Below, piece after piece: positions 7,632 to 13,317 of a stretch of DNA of 46,356 nucleotides. Numbering within the stretch: position 1 is the first letter of the stretch; each line of letters opens with the position of its first letter. Where the stretch lies: positions 1-46,356 of the forward strand of contig JAIOPP010000052.1 in assembly GCA_021413845.1 (NCBI GenBank), read 5' to 3'. Made by a program: the position numbers and the translations under genes. The notes below the pieces were generated by a model. The model ran no database searches, had not been told where the DNA came from, and saw only the letters and a list, made by a program, of their open reading frames with translations. The DNA is from Planctomycetia bacterium. GTDB taxonomy: Bacteria > Planctomycetota > Planctomycetia > Pirellulales > PNKZ01.

Positions 7632-8738
7632 ATGAACTTTTCATCTTCCACATTACGCATCTGGAGCGCCGACGCCGCCGAGCCGTCGGCCGTGGTCCCG
7701 GTCGGTCCCAACTTTTCGGCCGGCATGCGCCTGAGCGATTTTTATCGGGAGTGGTACGTGCCGATCGTGCTCAAGCTCGACGACGAAGAAGCGGCCGTCG
7801 ATCCGAACGCGATCAACTATCTCAAGTCGATCGACTGGTGGCGCACGCTCACCGGCGACAAGCCGCTGCATCAGATCGACGAGGTTATGCTGGTCGGCTT
7901 CGAGAAGGCGCTCCGCAAAGCGACCTACAAACGAGGCCTCGCCGGCCAAGAGCGGACGCTCGGCGACTTCACGGTCGCGAAACACTTGAAGAACATTCGC
8001 GCCGTGCTGTTCCGCACCGGGCCGAAGAGCGCCGATCCGAAGCGGCCGGCGAAAGGCTTGCTCACCGAGACGCCGCACATCAGCGTCTCCGCGCCGACGC
8101 TCCTCTTGCCGAAGACGCGCTTCAGCGTGCAGCAAGCTCGGCAAGCCTACGCGGCCTGCGACGAGATGGCCGAGTTCAGCAACCTCGGCCGCGGGCGACC
8201 GAGCGACGGCGGTCCCCTCGCGCCGCTCCGTTGGCGAGCCCGCATCGCCACGATGTACTACACCGGTCTCCGCATCGGCACCGTCCTCCGGCTCGAACGT
8301 TCGATGATCGTCGAAGACGACGACGGCTTCTGGTTCATGGTGCCGGGCCGCATCGTCCACAAGACCAAGAAGTTTTCCGTGAAGGCGATTCGTCCCGAGC
8401 TGCTCGAACTCATTCGAGCTTTGCCCGAGGACGGCAACCTGCTTTTCCCCTGGGACCATTCGCTGACGCATTTGCGCGATCGGCACGAGCGGCTGCAACG
8501 GATCGCGGGGCTCACCGAGCCGCGCGACATGCACGCCTGGAAACGGACGCACGTCCGCGAAGTCGGGCGCCTCGGGCTCGACGATGCGATGCGCGTCGCG
8601 CAACGAGCAGGGGACCACGCCGATCGGAAGACGACCGAGGACAGCTATTGCAACCTCGGCCAAGAGACCGCCCGGGCCTTGCCCGCGCTCGTCGAGAAGA
8701 AGCCGCACGTCGACCCGAACCAACGTCACTTGTTTTAA
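7632..8738 (+). CDS. int: Tyrosine recombinase / prophage integrase
   Basis: A 368-aa site-specific recombinase that should integrate the phage at the tRNA-Arg anticodon arm. An N-terminal SAM-like core-binding region lies at about residues 30-170. The catalytic domain shows R214 in YYTGLRIGTVLRL, box II HAWKRTH with H301, H329 in AGDHADRK and the nucleophile Y339 in TTEDSY. Box II is unusual: the residue three after H301 is Lys304, where Arg is normal, with Arg305 next. Start at ATG 7632 is the first in frame but lacks a close Shine-Dalgarno. It lies 2.3 kb from attL. Confidence 0.92.
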   Translation: MNFSSSTLRIWSADAAEPSAVVPVGPNFSAGMRLSDFYREWYVPIVLKLDDEEAAVDPNAINYLKSIDWWRTLTGDKPLHQIDEVMLVGFEKALRKATYKRGLAGQERTLGDFTVAKHLKNIRAVLFRTGPKSADPKRPAKGLLTETPHISVSAPTLLLPKTRFSVQQARQAYAACDEMAEFSNLGRGRPSDGGPLAPLRWRARIATMYYTGLRIGTVLRLERSMIVEDDDGFWFMVPGRIVHKTKKFSVKAIRPELLELIRALPEDGNLLFPWDHSLTHLRDRHERLQRIAGLTEPRDMHAWKRTHVREVGRLGLDDAMRVAQRAGDHADRKTTEDSYCNLGQETARALPALVEKKPHVDPNQRHLF

Positions 8739-8767
8739 CGATCTGTTTTTTAGGAAGGAGCCGAACG

Positions 8768-8914
8768 ATGTGGAAGAAACGAGGACTCTGCCTGCCCGCG
8801 CCGCGACCGCTCTCGCTGAGCATCCGCCGCAACGATCCCAAGCGCCGACGTCGCAACCAGCGCCGCCGCACGCCTTGGGCCCGCGATCGCCGGAGGAGGC
8901 TGCTCGCGCCGTAA
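8768..8914 (+). CDS. Small arginine-rich phage protein, 48 aa
   Basis: ATG 8768 follows a strong ribosome-binding site (AGGAAGGAG, 7 nt upstream). The product is very basic, with many arginines (SIRRNDPKRRRRNQRRRTPW) and a final RDRRRRLLAP. It probably binds nucleic acid. It sits between the integrase and the palindromic site at 8925, where excisionase-like or small accessory proteins may occur, but it has no recognisable fold. Confidence 0.55.
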   Translation: MWKKRGLCLPAPRPLSLSIRRNDPKRRRRNQRRRTPWARDRRRRLLAP

Positions 8915-8924
8915 GCGGCCGGGG

Positions 8925-8940
8925 CGTTTCCCCGGAAACG
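8925..8940. promoter_or_regulatory. parS/NBS-like palindrome, copy 1
   Basis: CGTTTCCCCGGAAACG, extended to GC...GC on both sides. It is intergenic, 17 bp upstream of the tRNA-Met gene. Exact match to GTTTCC-SS-GGAAAC. Confidence 0.75.
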
Positions 8941-8957
8941 CTCATCAGGAAAAACGC

Positions 8958-9031
8958 CGCGGGGTAGAGCAGTCCGGCAGCTCGCCAGGCTCATAACCTG
9001 GAGGTCGTGGGTTCAAATCCCGCCCCCGCCA
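8958..9031 (+). tRNA. Phage-encoded initiator-like tRNA-Met (CAT)
   Basis: A 74-nt cloverleaf. Acceptor CGCGGGG/CCCCGCC has an unpaired C1-C72, the initiator hallmark that blocks EF-Tu. The D stem GAGC/GCTC has the initiator-type A11-T24 pair. Anticodon stem CCAGG/CCTGG with loop CTCATAA gives anticodon CAT. The T arm is GTGGG-TTCAAAT-CCCGC. Of the three G:C pairs that normally lead initiator tRNA into the P site, the 29-41 pair is A:T here. No CCA is encoded. It lies inside the prophage, between the integrase region and the 91-aa gene. Confidence 0.9.
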
Positions 9032-9074
9032 ATGCAGCGAAGTTGGAAGTCATCACGTTTAAGGAGAAACCGAA

Positions 9075-9350
9075 ATGGTCAGAGCGAAGTTCAAAGTCGT
9101 CGACATCCTGCCGAGCGGCGAGCTGAAGACGATCCTGCTCACGCCGGTCTACGGCGACGGCAACCCCGAACACGAAAACACGAAGTTCTGGAACTACACG
9201 CCGAGCGGTCGCATCGAGCTCGGCACCGTCAACCCGCAAGCGTCGGATCAGTTCGAGCTCGGCAAAGAGTATTACGTCGACTTCACGCCGGCCGAAGCGC
9301 CGGCGAGCAACGAGACAACGGAGCCAGCGGGGTCGACGCAACCCCAGTGA
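9075..9350 (+). CDS. Small conserved phage protein, 91 aa
   Basis: ATG 9075 with AAGGAG upstream. The pattern MVRAKFKVVDI...TPVYGDGNPEHENTKFW, then YTPSGRIELGTVNPQA and FELGKEYYVDFTPAE, matches a small beta-rich protein found in many phages, known to me only as hypothetical. The last 20 residues are low-complexity. No membrane segment. Function unknown. Confidence 0.75.
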   Translation: MVRAKFKVVDILPSGELKTILLTPVYGDGNPEHENTKFWNYTPSGRIELGTVNPQASDQFELGKEYYVDFTPAEAPASNETTEPAGSTQPQ

Positions 9351-9436
9351 TTGAAGCCTACAGGTGGCGCAATGTCGCGGGGCGAAACTATAGCTCCGAA
9401 CCGCGATAGCGAAAATCACGAAGCCTTGCGTTGGTC

Positions 9437-9569
9437 GATGTAGGGGCGTGCATGGCGACACGCGGAGATTCGGAAGTGGGTGAGGCGAGGCTCAAAAGGC
9501 AAAGCCTGTGACCGGTTCAACTCCGGTACCGAATCCGAAGGCCAGCCGGTTCGACTCCGGCCTACATCG
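9437..9569 (+). ncRNA. Nested tRNA-like element
   Basis: The outer frame has acceptor GATGTAG (9437-9443) pairing with CTACATC (9562-9568), a D-like arm GCGTG-CATGGCGA-CACGC (9446-9463) and a perfect T arm GCCGG-TTCGACT-CCGGC (9545-9561) followed by G and a T run. Where the anticodon arm should be lies a second tRNA-like unit: GATTCGG (9467-9473) pairs with CCGAATC (9529-9535), enclosing stem AGGCT/AGCCT (9489-9506) with a 10-nt loop and T arm ACCGG-TTCAACT-CCGGT (9511-9527). Neither unit has a normal 7-nt anticodon loop or T8, so neither looks like an ordinary tRNA. Confidence 0.55.
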
Positions 9570-9604
9570 TTTTTAGAAAATCGAAACCCAGGGAGGGCCG
9601 AGCG

Positions 9605-9811
9605 ATGGGAAAGTTGGTGTTGGATCGGAAAGACGGCGAGGGAGTTCGCTGCCTGCTCGAAGACGGCCGCGAGATCCACGTCGCGCTGCACTTCGCGAAC
9701 GGTCGCCCGAAGCTCGTCTTCGAGGCTCCGTCGTCGATTCGGATTCTCCGCGACGAGCTCGCGCCGCGCGACCGCTCGTACGACGCCCCGCGGCGGGGAG
9801 CGGTGGCATGA
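9605..9811 (+). CDS. CsrA/RsmA-like RNA-binding regulator
   Basis: A 68-aa protein whose layout matches CsrA: a first strand LVLDRKDGEGV (CsrA: LILTRRVGE), a middle strand EIHVALHFANGRPKLVFEAP (CsrA: V-x-V...G-x-x-V-R-I-G-x-x-AP) and SIRILRDEL (CsrA: V-x-V-H-R-E-E-I). CsrA dimers bind GGA motifs in mRNA leaders and control translation and stability. Here it could act on phage or host mRNAs. An acidic and basic tail of 15 residues follows. It overlaps the next gene by 4 bp. The call is from pattern recognition; identity is modest. Confidence 0.65.
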   Translation: MGKLVLDRKDGEGVRCLLEDGREIHVALHFANGRPKLVFEAPSSIRILRDELAPRDRSYDAPRRGAVA

Positions 9812-10056
9812 GCACCGCCAAGATCGCGGCGATGACTTGCTTCGTGGAGTTGGGCCGACGCCGCTTCACGGTTTCCACGCGGCGCGAGAACGGCCGGCGC
9901 CGCATCTCGATCGCCGAAGCGAAGAAGATCACGACCTACGTGCTGCCGATCGACGACGACATGGCGCGGCGCTTCTCCAGCGGCTTCGTCAATCGCATGG
10001 TCGAGCGGCATGTTCTCCAAGAGATCAAACCCATTCAGGAGTTCACGCTCGAATGA
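9808..10056 (+). CDS. Hypothetical phage protein, 82 aa
   Basis: The start ATG overlaps the CsrA-like gene's stop (ATGA), so the two are coupled. The protein begins MSTAKIAAMTCFVELGRRRF and has a basic central region (STRRENGRRRISIAEAKKI). It is not a family I recognise. It overlaps the next gene by 4 bp, placing it in one operon with its neighbours. Confidence 0.6.
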   Translation: MSTAKIAAMTCFVELGRRRFTVSTRRENGRRRISIAEAKKITTYVLPIDDDMARRFSSGFVNRMVERHVLQEIKPIQEFTLE

Positions 10057-10478
10057 GCACGCAAGCACAATTCCGCATCGTGTTTCAGCTGGGCTACGGC
10101 CCGGTGATGACGCGGCAACAATCGTTCGTCGAAGCGGTCGCCGCTGCGGCCCTGCTCCGACCGTACCTGCCGAAGCTCGTCATCGACACGAAGGAGCTTC
10201 GCACCTTGTGGGAGCAGCGAACCTGGGTCATCGCCTGCTTGCCCACGGCCTGCGCCTGTCAGCCGATGGTCAACGTCCGGTTCGTCAAGCTCGAACCGCA
10301 GCCGGAGCGAGCTCCGGCGACCGTCGCCCAGGCGACCGTCGAGCAGACGAACGTGAAGCATTGCCGCAAGGGATGGCGCGACGACGCTCTGCTCGTCGGC
10401 TGGACGCTCCTCTTCGTGCATTTGATTCGGATCCTCACCCGCAAACTCGGCCGCACGCCGAACCCTTCACCTTGTTAG
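10053..10478 (+). CDS. Hypothetical phage protein with C-terminal membrane segment
   Basis: Start chosen at ATG 10053, which overlaps the preceding stop by 4 bp; the longer in-frame extension is not protein-like. The 141 aa product begins MSTQAQFRIVFQLGYGPVMT. It has a cysteine cluster (ACLPTACACQ) around residue 65 and a hydrophobic stretch near the C terminus (LLVGWTLLFVHLIRIL) that could span the membrane. Family unknown. Confidence 0.55.
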   Translation: MSTQAQFRIVFQLGYGPVMTRQQSFVEAVAAAALLRPYLPKLVIDTKELRTLWEQRTWVIACLPTACACQPMVNVRFVKLEPQPERAPATVAQATVEQTNVKHCRKGWRDDALLVGWTLLFVHLIRILTRKLGRTPNPSPC

Positions 10479-10502
10479 CCACGGACGAAAGCCGCCCCCG
10501 TC

Positions 10503-11618
10503 ATGGAAAGACACTTAAACGATACCGAAGTCCGACTCCGCTACGGCCTAGCGCAGTTCGACGTCGTGCTGGCTCGCGAAGACATCGGCCAAGCAACGAA
10601 GGCCGCTTGGTACGTCGTCCTGAAGTTGAGCGAGTTCCGGTTCCGACAACGACTGAGCCTCGCCCCGGCGAACGTGGCCTCGCCCCTCGGGTTATCCTCG
10701 AAGCGCGGCCTCGACTACATCAAAGAATTGAAGCTCTCGGGCCTGCTGCATGTGTTCGATGAGCCCGACGGCAAGAGCCGCCTCCCCGGCGCAAACCGGT
10801 GGGACTGTTGCTTGCTCGACCCGACCCTCGACCGCGACGAACAGTTGCAGCTGATCGCGGCCGATCCACAAACCACTTTGCCATTCGCCGGCGACGAAGA
10901 TCACGTCGCCGACGACGCAGCGGGCCGGAATGGAAACCGGCAAGCCTGCACGACATCGAACGTCGTGTTGTTCACTCGTCCGGGGCAAGAAGCCCAACCT
11001 CTCGTTGAGGCGCAGCGCGGTCGCCGGGACGCCATGCCTAGCGGTCCTCCGGAACCTGCGGCGGAGTTGGCCCCAACTTCGCCGCAGGTCATCCCGGAAC
11101 CGCCGCACGTCTCACTTAATACTTCCTCTAGATTGAATCAATCTAGTACTTCTTACTTCTCCGGTACTTCAGCCCCTCCAACCAAGCTGCAAGTAAATAC
11201 ACGCGAGGGGAGTTGCGGCGGAAATGGAGCCAACTCCGCCGGACCTCGGCAACGTGAGCCGACGGCGATCGGCGGCGTCGAAGTCGGCACGGGCCTGCTC
11301 GCCCGAGCGCTCGCGGTCGATCCGATCGAGCGGCTCGCGAAGATCGGCAAGCTGGCCGACTGGCTGCGCAACAAGACGCTCGACATCGTCCGCGACCCGG
11401 TGAACCGCTTGGATCCCGAGCTCGCCCACCGCGTCGCGGCGGCGATCGTCGACGGCGACCTGCCGCTGAAGAAGGTCGAAGCGATTTTTCACAACGCCGA
11501 TCGTCGCGCGAAGAACAACGACCTGAAGTCGCGGCTCGGATTTTCGATCGGCGGTTTCCGCGAAGTGTTCCGCCACGCCCGGCTCGATTGGCGAACCGGG
11601 CATAAGCATCCCGACTAA
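10503..11618 (+). CDS. Winged-helix phage replication protein candidate
   Basis: A 371-aa protein. Residues 30-85 look like a winged helix (TKAAWYVVLKLSEFRFRQRL, then ANVASPLGLSSKRGLDYIKE, then LSGLLHVFDEP), as in phage O- and DnaD-like replication initiators. The middle (110-250) is low-complexity and rich in Pro, Ser and Gln. A C-terminal domain (300-371) contains DRRAKNNDLKSRLGFSIGG. There is no polymerase, helicase or primase in the window, so this is the most likely replisome-loading protein. That role is inferred from domain layout and position after the integrase. Confidence 0.55.
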   Translation: MERHLNDTEVRLRYGLAQFDVVLAREDIGQATKAAWYVVLKLSEFRFRQRLSLAPANVASPLGLSSKRGLDYIKELKLSGLLHVFDEPDGKSRLPGANRWDCCLLDPTLDRDEQLQLIAADPQTTLPFAGDEDHVADDAAGRNGNRQACTTSNVVLFTRPGQEAQPLVEAQRGRRDAMPSGPPEPAAELAPTSPQVIPEPPHVSLNTSSRLNQSSTSYFSGTSAPPTKLQVNTREGSCGGNGANSAGPRQREPTAIGGVEVGTGLLARALAVDPIERLAKIGKLADWLRNKTLDIVRDPVNRLDPELAHRVAAAIVDGDLPLKKVEAIFHNADRRAKNNDLKSRLGFSIGGFREVFRHARLDWRTGHKHPD

Positions 11619-11644
11619 CGCGAACGGAGGCCCGCGATGACGGC

Positions 11645-11718
11645 AGAGACCAAGAGACCAAGAGACCAAAATGCGGACGGCCAATCAGGTGTTTCGCGCG
11701 GCGCGGCGCGGCGCGGCG
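11645..11718. repeat. Two adjacent short tandem repeats at a gene start
   Basis: AGAGACCA occurs three times in tandem at 11645-11668. GCGCG occurs four times at 11696-11715, plus a partial copy. Two candidate ATGs (11637 with an upstream GGAGG, and 11671) precede or lie within this block but read out of frame with the ORF at 11750. Losing one octamer or one pentamer would put ATG 11637 in frame with it; gaining one pentamer would do the same for ATG 11671. Confidence 0.6.
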
Positions 11719-11749
11719 GATCGAAACTCCGCTCGGTGCGCTGGTGAAG

Positions 11750-11899
11750 ATGACGGCGACGGAGGGCTTCGGCAACGCTTGGTATTTTTGCCCGCCCGGT
11801 GATTGGCTGCGGTCGTTCCGCACGAAGAAGGAAGCGGTCGCGTATCTCTATCCGCGACTCAAAAACGAATGCCCCGAATTTCTCCTCGAACCTCAGTAA
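11750..11899 (+). CDS. Small phage protein, 49 aa, with possibly phase-variable start
   Basis: The convincing part is MTATEGFGNAWYFCPPGDWL then SFRTKKEAVAYLYPRLKNEC, a compact protein-like sequence ending before the next gene. It lacks a clear ribosome-binding site at ATG 11750 or GTG 11744. Upstream in-frame codons (RIETPLGALVK) also look like protein, so the true start may lie before the tandem repeats and be out of frame in this sequence. Family unknown. Confidence 0.4.
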   Translation: MTATEGFGNAWYFCPPGDWLRSFRTKKEAVAYLYPRLKNECPEFLLEPQ

Positions 11900-11914
11900 C
11901 GAAAGGGATGCGTG

Positions 11915-12535
11915 ATGCGAAAAGCCCCGTCCGACTTAGGAAAGTTTCGGCTCGACGACGCCGAGTTCGATGCGCTCGCCGAAAATTGCCGCGAGTTCAT
12001 CGATCGCGGGCTCGACGGCGCGAACGAAAGCTTGTGCCCGCAAACGCTGATCAAGGTCGCCTCGTTCAACAACCCGGCAGAGAAGCCGGTCGTCGAGGTC
12101 AGTGTCTTGTACGGACCGTTCAACACACCGGACGAGAAGCGGCTTGCGATGTCCATCGTCGGCGGCAACCTCGCCTGTGGCGAGCGCGTGCCGCTGGCGG
12201 TGTTCTTGCTCTCCGAAGCCTGGCACGCCGTGGAGAGCGCCGACGGGTCGCGCAAGTATGCCGACCTCGGCGATGATCCGAATCGGATCGAGGTCGTCAC
12301 CTACCAAGGACTCACGAACGACGGCCGCAAGCGGCATGGCTCTCGGGCCGTCCGCCGCGACGCCGCGAACAAGATGCACGCCGGCGGCGCATGGGAGATC
12401 ACACCGAACGAGAACGTGCTCGATCTGCGGTTGCCGAAGATGGTGTATTTGAGCCTCGCCGCAAAAGTCCTGATCGGCAACGCGCTCGCACGAGGCGACA
12501 ACATGGAAAAGGCTCGTGAGGAGTTTTGCCGATGA
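11915..12535 (+). CDS. Hypothetical phage protein, 206 aa
   Basis: Start chosen at ATG 11915 (a GTG lies directly before it), with AAAGGG upstream. Soluble, mixed alpha/beta. It opens MRKAPSDLGKFRLDDAEFDA; the centre has VEVSVLYGPFNTPDEKRL and the end is helical (MVYLSLAAKVLIGNALARGD). No nucleotide-binding or metal motif is visible. It begins a tight cluster with the next two genes (4-bp overlaps), suggesting co-translation. Family not recognised. Confidence 0.65.
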   Translation: MRKAPSDLGKFRLDDAEFDALAENCREFIDRGLDGANESLCPQTLIKVASFNNPAEKPVVEVSVLYGPFNTPDEKRLAMSIVGGNLACGERVPLAVFLLSEAWHAVESADGSRKYADLGDDPNRIEVVTYQGLTNDGRKRHGSRAVRRDAANKMHAGGAWEITPNENVLDLRLPKMVYLSLAAKVLIGNALARGDNMEKAREEFCR

Positions 12536-12909
12536 GCCTTACGACGCCGCTGCAGTTCACGGTTCAAGACGCGCTCCGGCACGCTCGGGAGTTCTGTCGG
12601 TTGAATCCGACCTGGACGCCGATCTGTGATCTGACGAACGAAGCCGACTATGCGCCGATCCCTTGGAAGGAGTTGCCCGAATGGGAGCGACGGCCGTGGC
12701 GGGGTCGTTATCGAGGTTATGCGAAGGCTGCCTGGGAAGAGTTCAAGACGAACCCGCTCTACCGCTTTCGCTACGGGCACGTCAGCGGCGCGGGTGAGTT
12801 TCACTTCGACTCTGCCAAGATCCCGTTCGGCCACAACTCGATGATGGTCTTCGAGGTCGGCGGCAGGCCCGGCCTCTACCGGCGCGGCGGCGTCGAGGTG
12901 AAACGATGA
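12532..12909 (+). CDS. Hypothetical phage protein, 125 aa
   Basis: ATG 12532 overlaps the previous stop (ATGA), preferred over an in-frame TTG two codons earlier. The sequence is rich in Trp and Arg (WERRPWRGRYRGYAKAAWEE) and ends GRPGLYRRGGVEVKR. Probably a small soluble protein. No recognised family. Confidence 0.6.
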   Translation: MSLTTPLQFTVQDALRHAREFCRLNPTWTPICDLTNEADYAPIPWKELPEWERRPWRGRYRGYAKAAWEEFKTNPLYRFRYGHVSGAGEFHFDSAKIPFGHNSMMVFEVGGRPGLYRRGGVEVKR

Positions 12910-13283
12910 TCGATTGCAGCCGTAGCATCACGATCGCGGAAAACGAGCATTGGTGGTTCAACGTCGGCCCGATTACCGGCACGGAGCCGCCGCGTTGGGT
13001 CGGCTATGCGCTCGGCAAGCAACGGGTGGAGGGCAGTCTCGCGCTGATGTTGTTTCCTGAAGTGAGCGACGGTTGCGAACTAGGGCTGTTGAATAAATGG
13101 CGGGCCGTGCTCCTCACCGGCGCGATCGCGCAAGACCCGGCGAGCTGCTACGGCGGCGTCGCGAACTGGTTCGTCGACGAGCAAGACCGGGGCAGCCCGG
13201 AAGATTTTCGTTGTCAGCGATGCGGCGACGTCGGTTGTACCGGCGACTGTCGCGAGGATGTGTATCTGGATCACGAAGAATAA
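12906..13283 (+). CDS. Hypothetical phage protein with C-terminal Cys cluster
   Basis: 125 aa, coupled to the previous gene by a 4-bp overlap. It opens MIDCSRSITIAENEHWWFNV; near the C terminus is CQRCGDVGCTGDC (four cysteines), a likely zinc-binding knuckle, followed by an acidic tail. Function unknown. Confidence 0.6.
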   Translation: MIDCSRSITIAENEHWWFNVGPITGTEPPRWVGYALGKQRVEGSLALMLFPEVSDGCELGLLNKWRAVLLTGAIAQDPASCYGGVANWFVDEQDRGSPEDFRCQRCGDVGCTGDCREDVYLDHEE

Positions 13284-13317
13284 ACCACACCGGGCCGACG
13301 GCCCTCGAGGGAGAGTT

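Noticed and set aside
9360-9436. Additional tRNA before the nested element (GGCGCAATGTCGCGG resembles a D arm)
   Set aside because: No matching acceptor or T arm could be found, so only a chance resemblance is supported.
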